Assembly (NCBI GenBank): GCA_032718475.1
Contig: JAUCBJ010000078.1
Span: forward strand, 1-29,003
Origin: Nemertoderma westbladi
Taxonomy: Eukaryota > Xenacoelomorpha > Nemertodermatida > Nemertodermatidae
Direction: 5' to 3'
DNA: 29,003 bases
In this document: positions 1-8,536 of the stretch, piece after piece
Position numbering within the stretch: position 1 is the first letter of the stretch
Layout of the letters: each line of letters starts with the position of its first letter
The notes under the pieces: model-generated
What the model saw: the letters and a program-made list of their open reading frames with translations, nothing else
The model's database searches: none
What the model was told of the DNA's origin: nothing
Program-made: the position numbers and the translations under genes

Positions 1-190
1 TACATAGCAATAAAAATTAAACCGTCGAACCCAATCTCCCGGGAATTTCCAGCGGGTGAATGGTCGCGCACGGATTGGTTTCGACTAGTGTAGTGAATCA
101 AATACTTGTCATAGACTAAAAAGCAGATTTATTATCTAGAAGACATTCTAATTTGGCGGGTTAAACTGCCAAAGGTCTGAAAGCGCGAAC
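1..190. repeat. Dispersed repeat, copy 1 (partner at 19260-19448)
   Basis: These 190 bases match 19260-19448 in the same orientation with only scattered substitutions and small indels. Both copies stop at the same bases, GCGCGAAC, and the flanks then differ completely, so this is a real 3' boundary. The 5' end lies outside the window. Near the end TTTGGC and GCCAAA can pair across about 10 bases. The reverse strand holds GGGTTCGACGG, similar to a tRNA-type B box, but I see no convincing A box. It could be a SINE or MITE, or part of a longer element's terminal region. The family is not recognised. Confidence 0.8.
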
Positions 191-191
191 A

Positions 192-219
192 GTTGTAGTG
201 TCGTCAACGACACTACAAC
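192..219. repeat. Perfect 12-bp hairpin at the repeat/PLE junction
   Basis: GTTGTAGTGTCG at 192-203 and CGACACTACAAC at 208-219 are exact reverse complements around a 4-base loop. The hairpin lies exactly between the end of the dispersed repeat (190) and the start of the PLE-coding sequence (about 202). It may be a fold-back made during 5'-truncated insertion. Confidence 0.85.
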
Positions 220-815
220 CTACGAACAACTAACTAAAGATCCAACTGCCCGCTTCCGTGTCAAATGTCGAGCTCTACTACGTGAACTGTCGTTACGCAA
301 CCCCGAACTCCAAACGCACCTATTTCCCAATACTTTTACCACAGGCCACATTTTTATCTCCCTCAAGGATCACAAACCCAAAGAGGAATGGATCCAACAC
401 CCAAACGGACTCCCACCGTCGCGCACCCCGTTGCTTATGCTGTCTAGCAATTACAAACCCTCGTAAAACACACTGGAACGAATCCATTTACGGCCGCTTT
501 AACTGCAAATCCCACAATGTGCTCTACATTATATCCTGTAGAACTCATCCGAGTGATTTCTACATCGGCCAGACGGAACAATTCCTCCACGACCGACTCA
601 ATAAGCACAGACATAGTATTAGGGAAGCCCGTAAAGGCTGCGACCCAACTAGCCCCGAAATCCTTCTCCTACAACATTTCACTAACTGTGAAATAGACAA
701 ACTGACCGTAACCTGCTTTAAACAGTTCCGCAACCACCAGCGACGAGTTCATGCAGAGTCCTGTTACATTAATATGATCCACCCAACTCTTAATAAAGTT
801 ATACCTTCTATGTAA
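206..815 (+). pseudogene. Penelope-like element remnant: RT N-terminal piece plus GIY-YIG endonuclease
   Basis: Two frames of one PLE are visible. From 206 to about 400 (open to the stop at 464) one frame reads NDTTTYEQLTKDPT and later SLKDHKP, like the conserved region just before the PLE RT core. From about 408 to 815 another frame encodes the C-terminal GIY-YIG nuclease: a Cys cluster CLCC (nt 432-443), FNCKS, the LYI and FYIGQT motifs with DRL after them, and a closing segment with a candidate catalytic Glu (AESCYI). The whole RT core, several hundred residues in an intact PLE, is missing, so this is an internal deletion derivative. The frame has no ATG at its upstream end (258 is GTG). 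PLE identity is confident; autonomous function is excluded. Confidence 0.85.
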
Positions 816-921
816 TGCAAAGTAATTTAACCATGTTAATCCTGCCACCCACCCGATACTAACTACCTACTGTATGTAGACTTATGTATTAATAATTTGA
901 TACATTTATTAAGTGCAATAG

Positions 922-1462
922 CTACTGTATAAATATGCACTTAACTCAACTTAATTCCAGTAACATAATTGCTTTGTTTTAATCTTTGATATTATTTTAA
1001 ATTTTCTACTGTTGGTGCAAAATAACACATATTATTAAATTTTCTAATGCTTACTATTTGGTGCAAAATAACACATCTATTATCAAGTTCCTCAAGCCAC
1101 TCACTCACCCGCAATTAACTGCCTACTGTAAAAATTATGTTTACTTAGTTATTTTTAGCATCTACTGTAAAGGTGCATCATACCCCTACTGTATAAATAT
1201 GCACTTAACTCAACTTAATTCCAGTAACATATTTGCTTAGTTTTAATCTTTGATATTATTTTAAATTTTCTACTGTTTAAATGATTGATGATTGGTGCAA
1301 AATAACACATATATTATTAAATTTTCTAATGTTTAACTATTTGGTGCAAATTAACCCACTATTATCAAGTTCCTCAAGCCACTCACTCACCCGCAATTAA
1401 CTACCTACTGTATAAATTATGTTTACTTAGTTATTTTTAGCATCTACTGTAAAGGTGCAACA
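922..1462. repeat. Tandem duplication, about 264-bp unit, two copies
   Basis: The segment beginning CTACTGTATAAATATGCAC at 922 recurs at 1186 and both copies run in parallel for about 264-275 bases, ending near AAAGGTGCA. Internal motifs such as GGTGCAAAATAACACAT and CAAGTTCCTCAAGCCACTC repeat in order. It lies downstream of the GIY-YIG frame and upstream of the hammerhead, so it is probably PLE 3' non-coding sequence. The 60-codon open frame inside it has no recognisable content. Confidence 0.85.
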
Positions 1463-1716
1463 TACCGTACACACGGTACACGCATGCAGCCTGCTGACCG
1501 GCAGTCAGTGCTTAGGCAGTAGCGTCGTAGCCCCACCACAACTACGCAACTGCGCTACCGGTACTCACAATGTTTAACTGTTTTAATTAGGCCCGTAATA
1601 TTTCAATGTAAATTTCCCGTTATCTACTGTAAATGCTGCTTGGTAGGTACCCTAAACTTTTAAATTGAGAACTAATTTTAAATTTAATTACATTTTAACG
1701 TTATTTTATTTGAATA

Positions 1717-1758
1717 TACCGCTGAAGACGCCCGGTAGGGTGAAATGGCCATACGGTA
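1717..1758 (+). ncRNA. Hammerhead ribozyme, PLE type (minimal stem III)
   Basis: All core elements are in order. Stem I strand TACCG (1717-1721) pairs with CGGTA (1754-1758). The conserved CTGAAGA is at 1722-1728. Stem II is GCCC (1730-1733) with GGGT (1738-1741) around loop GGTA, leaving one unpaired C at 1729. GAAA is at 1742-1745. The very short stem III is the palindrome ATGGCCAT (1745-1752), and cleavage is predicted after A1753. PLEs are known to carry minimal hammerheads with tiny stem III that act better as dimers, and a PLE remnant lies just upstream. No core base is missing. What is inferred is activity, which a loop-less stem III makes weak for a monomer. Confidence 0.82.
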
Positions 1759-1799
1759 AATAAACAACTTCATTTCGTATATATCCACGTGGTGAAAGA

Positions 1800-3227
1800 C
1801 CCTTCCTTGCCTTTATTAATCCTGACATTATACAATGATACTTTTCCATCATTGTTCTATTAACCATCAAACAATAAATAGTAAATATTATTTAAACTTT
1901 ATTAATGGTATCTAACCTCTGGTAAGGGCCTTAATGAACGTATCTTGTTTTCAAAATAAGGATCGAAATCGATGGATCGTTCATAGCTACCTGGGTCGAG
2001 GATGATATATTCTCCGGTGAAGAGGATTCCTGTGTACAGAATCCAGGAACCACACCTAATCTATAAGGTTAAATAAATACCATTAGTATTTATAGTAATA
2101 TAGTGGTATAAATTCAATTATATGATTAGTTTATTTTCTTTATACATTTATTTGTTAACATGTATTTACTTCTTACGCTAGTTCCAAAGATTAAAATTAA
2201 ATTTGCACATAAGTGTACTAATTGTGTGTTATTGGAGGGAGAACGCTGCATACACAGTTGAGAAAATAGCAATGCTAGTGGAACCCAACAGCAGCGAGAA
2301 TTGGAAGTATACAGAAATATTGGAGGGTGTTTAGAAGGAAAAGGGGGAGGGGGGAGGGGGGTGTGGTGGGTGTGGCTGTTCTACCAAATTCGGAAATAAT
2401 AGTATAAAATCTTCTTTCATGTCTCATTCTTCATTCTACTCAATTATTAATTCCATGGCAGAACGCTGCAATATGAAAAAAATCTAACCTGAATACTAGA
2501 AGTTTTTTGGTCGAGGTCCCCAAGATATTTGTACCCTCCAGAAACAAACAGCGTTTTTGATTTACCGCCAAAGTAGGGTTCATCATACAATGTAATTTCA
2601 TTGCAGATCTTAAAATAATAAATGTAAATTAATAAAGAGACAAATAAAATTACTTTTAATCTTCAATGAGATACAGTATCTGTAAACTGCATACCAAGGA
2701 CTACCAAATACCATACTGGAGGATTTTGAACATCCCTTGACGCCATTATCTACTCTGATACGGTGCGCTGTTTGAATCTACTCCATTACAAATTACATAT
2801 AATATTGATTTTCAGAAAAAACTAGTTATTTAACACTATCATGAAACTAACTCAGTTTATTAATATTTCATTATTAAATAGCAGTACTGTAGTATTAGCT
2901 TCATAGCGACCCTTACTTAATGACTTAAAATTTAGTATAGGTAGTTACTAATTAAATAGTAGTAGTATATGCTTCATAGCGACACTTAATTACTTAATTA
3001 TAAATTTATGTGAGAATATTACTGCCTGGTGCAATTTAGTCAATAATATAATTCTATTTAAATATAGTAGCACAGTATCATACCAGCTCGAGAGGGGATA
3101 TTTCCATGAACGAGCTACAGAATGAAATGAGAGTGAACCAGAGCCTGATAGTGAAGTACAGGTACTTTATTTAAAACGAATATGTTCATATTATTTTCAA
3201 GTTTCGAAGTATATTTGTTAGAAATCG
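1800..3227. other. Gene-free AT-rich DNA
   Basis: No open frame with recognisable protein content occurs on either strand. It holds a G-rich tract (listed separately), two diverged copies of a motif containing GCTTCATAGCGAC near 2900 and 2975, and a short inverted pair AGCTCG/CGAGCT near 3090-3115. Nothing else stands out. Confidence 0.6.
2343..2370 (+). other. G-quadruplex-capable G-rich tract
   Basis: Three runs of 5-6 G separated by single A residues are followed by TGTGGTGGG, giving at least four G-tracts of three or more with short loops. This fits the standard G4 pattern on the plus strand and is striking in AT-rich surroundings. No function is implied. Confidence 0.7.
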
Positions 3228-3427
3228 TATATTATACCAGTACTAGTAAACGGTACAGTACCAGTAACAACATATGTAGAGTGTGCTGTCTGCTTCCTAC
3301 AGATTGCATACGTAGGCCTACTAGGTGTAGGCAGCCACAGAATGAGTGAAACCGGTCCAGTCCTTGGTAAGGTACTGGTAATGACATATGTAGAGTGTGC
3401 TGTCTCCTTCCTACAGATTGCATAAGT
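3228..3427. repeat. 114-bp minisatellite, about 1.7 copies
   Basis: The same repeat forms the larger array at 14595-15215. ATTGCATA recurs at 3303 and 3417, spacing 114. Each unit carries GTAGGCCTACTAGGTGTAGG, AATGAGTGAAACCGGTCCAG and CATATGTAGAGTGTGCTGTC. Open frames across it on either strand arise because 114 is divisible by three. Confidence 0.9.
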
Positions 3428-3482
3428 GTTAATGATATAACATAAGTAATAACATAAGTGTAAATGTAATAAGATGTTAATG

Positions 3483-4155
3483 AGCTAAAATGTGCCGCGC
3501 AATGTCATGTTGGAGCCGGTGGTGAGGGAGCAGATGGAGGATGGTGATGGGGCAGGGCTGCGGTGCGATGTAGGGATTAGGGGCGCGTTTAACGCACAGA
3601 CTCAGGCGTTGATCGATATCAGGTCAACCAACCTTGACGCCGAGTCTTACGCTAAACGTGCTCCTATGACCATTCTCGAGGCTGCGGAAGATGAGAAGAA
3701 GCGGTTGTACGGCGTACGCGGCTGCTGTAGCAGCTCGTTGCGGCGACTTCTCACCTTTCGTGGCTTCGTGCGACGGAGTCTTGGCACCGCAGGCGAACAT
3801 GCTGCTCCGCATTATCGCCACCAAACTCCACAGCGCCTGGGGTAAACCCTACACCACCGTTATGGGATGGGTCCGCACGCGAGTGCAGTTCGCCATTGTC
3901 CGCGGTACGTCCCACTGCCTGCGCGGATCTCGCACGAGGTGGCGTAGCGGTCTGGGATTTGAGGACAGGGCCAGTCTCCCAACATTGGCCATGTAAATAA
4001 ACCTGTAAATAATATATTGTTGGACTTTTCCCACTCCTACCTAAAAGTTATTTTTAAAGTATGATTGTTTCCTGGTGGTGGGTATTACAGCCATTGTTTG
4101 TTTTGTGTTTTTTATTGTTTGTATTTGTTTCAATCCAATAGCAGCTAAAATGTGC
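3483..4155 (+). mobile_element. 5'-truncated non-LTR insertion with 13-bp target-site duplication
   Basis: The 13-mer AGCTAAAATGTGC occurs exactly at 3483-3495 and 4143-4155. Between them lie 647 bases that are far more GC-rich at the 5' side than the flanks, starting abruptly inside coding sequence and ending in a T-rich non-coding tail. An exact duplication around a 5'-truncated 3' coding end is what target-primed reverse transcription leaves. Confidence 0.7.
3493..3996 (+). pseudogene. C-terminal PD-(D/E)XK-like nuclease fragment of a non-LTR retroelement
   Basis: The first half (to about 3707) reads RCDVGIRGAFNAQTQALIDIRS, with an Asp...Asp-Ile-Arg pattern of the PD-(D/E)XK type, then EDEKKRLY. 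The second half continues in the +1 frame from about 3715 with GDFSPFVASCDGVLAPQA, WGKPYTTVMGWVRTRVQFAIVRG and CLRGSR. This layout recurs at the C-terminus of mobile-element proteins in marine invertebrates and resembles the restriction-like endonuclease of early LINE clades; the exact clade is recalled, not proven. The frame break coincides with a near-duplication of seven bases around 3708-3718 (GTACGGC/GTACGCG). The N-terminal part is missing, so it is a dead fragment. Confidence 0.6.
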
Positions 4156-4367
4156 TCCTGCAACAGCTTTGAGTAATTCTGCAGTCTGATGTCTGACTTA
4201 TGATAGGCCTACTGCAGCACTGCCTTGGCAGTAATGGCCTACTACTTGCTTTGTAAATTGCTTGCTGGGCCTGGGCTATGCCCCTTATAAACTAAACCAT
4301 TAACCTACATTCAATCTGGCGTATATGAAACAATATCCAATAACTGATTGACAGACAAAACAGCATA
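4156..4367. other. Short gene-free spacer
   Basis: It contains two GGCCTACT motifs and the small hairpin ACTGCCTTGGCAGT near 4220. It may include the 5' untranslated region of the following ORF1, but this cannot be shown. Confidence 0.4.
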
Positions 4368-4841
4368 ATGCCGGCTACCGGTAATAAGCCCAATATCGCA
4401 CCAGGAGGGGCAGGGACTCGGTCCGGTTCTAGAAACCACTCTAAGGAAAACAAGAATCGAGCTGGTGGTAATGCAGATGACGATAGGCCTACGTCAACCA
4501 TTGAATCTAAGGGTAACATTGTAGAAATGTTCAAACTCATACAAAATTCATTGTCAGAGTTTAAATACGAGACAGCAGCAAAAATGGATGTAATGGGGGA
4601 TAAAATCGACTCTATGATTCCATGTAGCAACAAATGTTCTACTTTTGAAGCAGTCGCATCTAAAATTACAAAAGAACATTCCCAACTGGTGGTTCAACAG
4701 GACAACCTCTCTCAAGCCTATTTAAATTACGACATATTAATACACGGTATTCCAGAACATAATCATGCATACAATTCCGCATGTAATGTTCTGGAGCGCC
4801 TGGCCATTGATAAATCGACCCGTAAAAATAACCGTAGTTAG
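4368..4841 (+). pseudogene. LINE ORF1-like protein, C-terminally truncated
   Basis: A 157-residue frame starts at ATG 4368. The first 50 residues are basic and low-complexity (Gly, Arg, Asn, Lys). Residues 50-115 are helical with a small Cys pair, suited to a coiled coil. Then comes YDILIHGIPE at about residues 123-132, the start of the RNA-recognition-like fold typical of LINE ORF1 proteins. The RRM should go on for about 80 more residues, but the frame ends at 4839 where the AT-rich minisatellite begins. It may be ORF1 of LINE A, whose ORF2 starts 1.4 kb downstream in the same orientation; the array between them makes this uncertain. Confidence 0.55.
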
Positions 4842-5765
4842 GGAACTATTGTGAAGCATTGGTTATGAAACTATTGTGAATTAATTGTTACGAAACTATT
4901 GTGAGTAATTGATTCTAAACAATTGTGATGTAATTGTTACGAAACTATTTAATTGTTACGAAACTATTGTAAGTAATTGATTCTAAATAATTGTGATGTA
5001 ATTGTTACGAAACTATTGTAAGTAATTGATTCTAAATAATTGTGATGTAATTGTTACGAAACAATAGTAAGTAATTGATTCTAAACAATTGTGATGTAAT
5101 TGTTACGAAACTATTTAATTGTTACGAAACTATTGTAAGTAATTGATTCTAAATAATTGTGATGTAATTGTTACGAAACTATTTAATTGTTACGAAACTA
5201 TCGTAAGTAATTGATTCTAAACAATTGTGATGTAATTGTTACGAAACTATTTAATTGTTACGAAACTATTGTAAGTAATTGATTCTAAATAATTGTGATG
5301 TAATTGTTACGAAACAATAGTAAGTAATTGATTCTAAACAATTGTGATGTAATTGTTACGAAACTATTTAATTGTTACGAAACTATTGTAAGTAATTGAT
5401 TCTAAATAATTGTGATGTAATTGTTACGAAACAATAGTAAGTAATTGATTCTAAACAATTGTGATGTAATTGTTACGAAACTATTTAATTGTTACGAAAC
5501 TATTGTAAGTAATTGATTCTAAATAATTGAGATGTAATTGTTACGAAACAATAGTAAGTAATTGATTCTAAACTATTGTGAAGTAATTGTTACGAAACTA
5601 TTTAATTGTTACGAAACTATTGTAAGTAATTGATTCTAAACAATTGTGATGTAATTGTTACGAAACAATGTTAGTAATTGATACTAAAATATTGTGAAGT
5701 AACTGTTGCGTAACTATGGTGGAGTAGTCAGGAACTATTTTGAAGATTGTAAAGTAATTATTACG
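4840..5765. repeat. AT-rich minisatellite with 117-bp higher-order period
   Basis: Two related monomers of about 24-25 bp alternate: TAATTGTTACGAAACTATTG and TAATTGATTCTAAACAATTG. A shortened 19-bp unit is inserted regularly. ACAATTGTGA recurs at 5221, 5338 and 5455, with a diverged copy at 5572, each 117 bp apart. ATTGTTACGAAACAAT inside the monomer is a palindrome with a 4-base centre. Copies decay toward 5700. There are no unique spacers, so it is not a CRISPR array. Confidence 0.95.
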
Positions 5766-5852
5766 AAACAATAATTGTGAATTACGAAATATTGTTAAAA
5801 GTACTATTGATGCCATACATGCATGTATTGCATTTTTGTATATATGTATATA

Positions 5853-5869
5853 CCTATCTATCTATCTAT
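5853..5869. repeat. (CTAT)n microsatellite
   Basis: About four CTAT units are preceded by a TATATG-rich run. Confidence 0.85.
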
Positions 5870-5873
5870 ACAC

Positions 5874-5927
5874 ATTGGGGTGGTCCACAAATGGAGTGTT
5901 TTTTGTACATTTGTGGACCACCCTAAT
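5874..5927. repeat. 20-bp foldback hairpin, possible mini-MITE
   Basis: ATTGGGGTGGTCCACAAATG (5874-5893) pairs with 5908-5927 over 20 positions, with only a G-T pair breaking Watson-Crick complementarity, around a T-rich 14-base loop. The GGTGGTCCACAAATG arms look like terminal inverted repeats of mariner/Tc1-type DNA transposons, so this could be two ends left by an extreme internal deletion. That family link is inference. An RNA hairpin is the alternative. Confidence 0.75.
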
Positions 5928-6396
5928 ACACATACGTACATACATTGTATTAATTTTACCTTTCTAGCCCAGCATCAATTATAAACATATTACATAACCG
6001 TCAGACAAATTGCTGAATTGTTTATGCTTATAATGATTGCTAATTGACATTGTGCATTATTTTTTGCTTTACTATCACTCTACCTTGTGTTACTTTTGCA
6101 TCCTGCTCCTAAACTTTATTATTGTATTACTGCTCACCACAGTAATACTCAGATACTATGTAGTTCATCTCGACATATTGGTGAGACATTAGGGTTCTTC
6201 CATTTTACCGCTGGCTTTGAGGCCAGTTGGGGCCGTGTGTGGCCGTTGCTGGGGATGCCCCTGCTCGTCTACGGACGTCCCCCGCAGTGGCTGTCCTCGG
6301 CCATATAAACACAAACAGATCAGCTGTACTGAAACGTTTCATTTGAAACCAGGCGAGAATTATCATTACACAAAAAATATTATTGATTTATCAGGT

Positions 6397-6420
6397 GATG
6401 TTCAATCTAACCCTGGACCA
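6397..6420 (+). other. 2A-like ribosome-skipping motif
   Basis: The codons read DVQSNPGP. The 2A consensus is D(V/I)ExNPGP, with the peptide bond skipped between Gly and the last Pro. Here Gln replaces the usual Glu. 2A sequences at the start of ORF2 are known from CR1/L2-type LINEs of sea urchins and other invertebrates. In an intact copy it would release the N-terminal leader from the endonuclease-RT protein. Confidence 0.75.
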
Positions 6421-6473
6421 TTTTCTATTTACCAGTTAAATGTTGACCATTTTCTATTTACCAGTTAAATGTT
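6416..6473. repeat. 29-bp tandem duplication
   Basis: GACCATTTTCTATTTACCAG and the next nine bases at 6416-6444 repeat exactly at 6445-6473. Because 29 is not a multiple of three, the frame after the second copy is displaced by exactly the amount seen downstream, so this duplication alone explains the first break in LINE A ORF2. Confidence 0.95.
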
Positions 6474-7396
6474 CGTAGTCTACTACCAAGGATACCACCT
6501 AGCAACATCGTATCAATGGAGAAAATTGACAGCATTTATCAAACAGCATGTGATCTTGGTATTGATATCTTTTGCCTAAATGAAATATGGTTTAATAATT
6601 CATCCGAAAATAAAAAAAAGACAAGTTAAATACATCTCCATATAAATTCTATAGTATGCCACGTAGTGATAACTACGGAGGTGTGGGGGTACTGATTAAG
6701 GAAAGTATCCCTCACAAACAGAGGACATCGTTCGAGAATAGCACCATGGATGCTATTTTCATTGAAATCTACCATTGCAAGTTAAAATTTTGGGTTATTT
6801 CTGTTTATGTGCCATCAACGCCGCCATCATCGTTTTGGGGGAAACTGTCAGAGGTAATTGAAGATATAAGAAAATCAAATAATTACGATTGTATTGTCCT
6901 ATCGGGCGATTTTAATAGTAACTGTTTATCTGGCGATTCTCTACCAGTCCAGCAATTTGCTGCACAAACAGGATTTACACAATACATTCATGAAGTAACT
7001 CGTCCCATTAGCAACACCTGCTTAGACTTGGTGTTCTCTGACAAACCTGCACTAGCTCTGGACTATGGCACCCACCCTCTCCTGCAGTATGTGGATGGAG
7101 GTTTCATTTCAGATCACAAACCTGTTTATATAACAATTAATTGTGAAATTAAACCTCCCCCTTTATACAGCAGATCCATATTTGATTTTGCTAAAGCAAA
7201 TTGGGAAAGTTTTTCGTTATTTATTTCGGGTTACGACTTTACGATCTTAACTTATAACTTACGTTAGAGTACTAGTCCTGCAAATAATAAGAATACTATA
7301 CTGCTATACCAGTACAGCAGTACTGCTATAATTATTTATATTATATTTGTGTATATGATATATGGTTTTGATTTTCCTATACTGAATTCCAGAACG

Positions 7397-8536
7397 ATGA
7401 GTTCCAGGAACAAATTGAGTATCGGATCCGGTACCAGTACCGGCGGGCGGGGTACTGGCTCCAGTCATGTAAATGCGGCTGTTTCCACCCCCAAAGGAAG
7501 TGCTACGAAATCCAAGTCGAAGAAACAGGGCGGAAGAAAATCCGGTGCAATTGACATGTCCAAACTTTTCTATTGTGATAACTGTCCAGCCATTTTCATA
7601 AATAAAGTCGATTGCAATCAACATGTAGCAGAGTGCGACCCATCGGTTACTTCTACTAGCGACATTTGTCCACATTGTGACACTGCAGTTTCTGGCACTG
7701 ACTGCCTGGGATGTGAAGTCTGTGGTTGTTGGGTTCATGGACGGTGTCTCAACCTAACCACCGTGGAAGTTGCCACAATTGGGGAGTGCAAAAACTGCGT
7801 CATTATTTGTAACTCTTGTCTCGGCCGTGGTAAGGTCGGCCTCATCGACCAGACGGAAGACCCAGGGCTAGAATCAGTGATTTCGAAAGTTCAGAAGTCC
7901 CTTTCCGATCACTCGGATCGGATTTCTGCCCAGATTTCGTGTCTTCGTAGTGATCTGGGTGATGACACTTCCCCGTGGAACACGGTCCAATCAAAACGCT
8001 CGAACTCCTCTAAAGATCCCACTATTGGTGGTCTATCAGCTGACGATGTAAATAAAGAGGTTCAAGAGCAACGTCGACGAGAACAGAATATTGTCATCCG
8101 TGGTCTATCCCTACCTGAAGACAATTCTAACGACATTGGTTTTGTCAGCGAATTTATCTCTAGTGAGTTCGGCATTGACACTGCTGTTAGTAAAATACTA
8201 TACCGACGTCAGCTAAACGGAGAACATCCTTCTATGGTAATCGTTCAGCTCTGCAGTATAGACCTCAAACTCAAGATCGTCAAGGATAAAGGAAAACTCG
8301 CCAAGTCTAAAATCTACAAGAAAGTGTTCATTGACAATGATCTGACTAAAATGCAAGCCAATCAAGCCTTTCTCCGTCGCCAATCTCGGGGTGGAAGATC
8401 ACGGATTGCAAAGCCTATTCCCTCACCTACAGTTGCGCCACAGAATCCACGCAGTAGTTCCCAACCACAGCGAAGTCCTCCAACTACACCCTCTCGAGAC
8501 GTGCCGTCCACGACTTCGCCCTCGGGAAACGCGTAG
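7397..8536 (+). CDS. LINE B ORF1: zinc-finger RNA-binding protein
   Basis: A 379-residue protein from ATG 7397; another in-frame ATG at 7355 is possible. Residues 1-50 are basic and Gly/Ser/Lys-rich. At about 56-78 is a C2H2-like finger (YCDNCPAIFINKVDCNQHVAEC). At about 89-139 is a PHD-type Cys/His cluster (CPHCDTA, CLGCEVCGCWVHGRCL, CKNC, CNSC). A helical region leads to RREQNIVIRGLSLPE, the start of an RRM-like domain, and the C-terminus is Pro/Ser/Arg-rich. PHD-bearing ORF1 proteins are typical of CR1-group LINEs and bind element RNA. The frame is unbroken. It ends three bases after a -1 slippery site and overlaps ORF2. Confidence 0.85.
   Translation: MSSRNKLSIGSGTSTGGRGTGSSHVNAAVSTPKGSATKSKSKKQGGRKSGAIDMSKLFYCDNCPAIFINKVDCNQHVAECDPSVTSTSDICPHCDTAVSGTDCLGCEVCGCWVHGRCLNLTTVEVATIGECKNCVIICNSCLGRGKVGLIDQTEDPGLESVISKVQKSLSDHSDRISAQISCLRSDLGDDTSPWNTVQSKRSNSSKDPTIGGLSADDVNKEVQEQRRREQNIVIRGLSLPEDNSNDIGFVSEFISSEFGIDTAVSKILYRRQLNGEHPSMVIVQLCSIDLKLKIVKDKGKLAKSKIYKKVFIDNDLTKMQANQAFLRRQSRGGRSRIAKPIPSPTVAPQNPRSSSQPQRSPPTTPSRDVPSTTSPSGNA
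8524..8530 (+). promoter_or_regulatory. Predicted -1 ribosomal frameshift site (slippery heptamer)
   Basis: GGGAAAC lies in the right codon phase of ORF1: G GGA AAC, then GCG and the stop TAG at 8534. It fits X_XXY_YYZ, and this same heptamer is used by retroviruses for gag-pro frameshifting. Slipping back one base enters the ORF2 frame, which is open from 8458. I see no strong pseudoknot just downstream, only weak pairing between GCAA near 8555 and TTGC near 8575. Confidence 0.6.

Larger units (their letters stand above)
6217..7267 (+). pseudogene. LINE A ORF2, 5' part: 2A-like peptide and apurinic endonuclease domain
   Basis: This is the front half of a CR1/L2-type ORF2. A leader ends in the 2A-like motif GDVQSNPGP (6394-6420). 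The endonuclease domain follows: QLNV...RSLLPRI, CLNEIWF, GVGVLIKES, the phosphodiesterase motif LSGDFNSN, and SDHKPVY near its end. Two breaks are visible: a 29-bp tandem duplication at 6416-6473 changes frame, and an A-rich run at about 6609-6619 changes it again. The last stretch (FDFAKANWESF...) is the linker after the endonuclease. The RT half resumes in the same order and strand at 11820, so LINE B is inserted here. The stop at 7265 probably lies at or beyond the junction. Confidence 0.85.

Noticed and set aside
4840-5765. Regular short repeats that could suggest a CRISPR array
   Set aside because: There are no unique spacers; units are contiguous, AT-rich and diverged, in animal transposon DNA.
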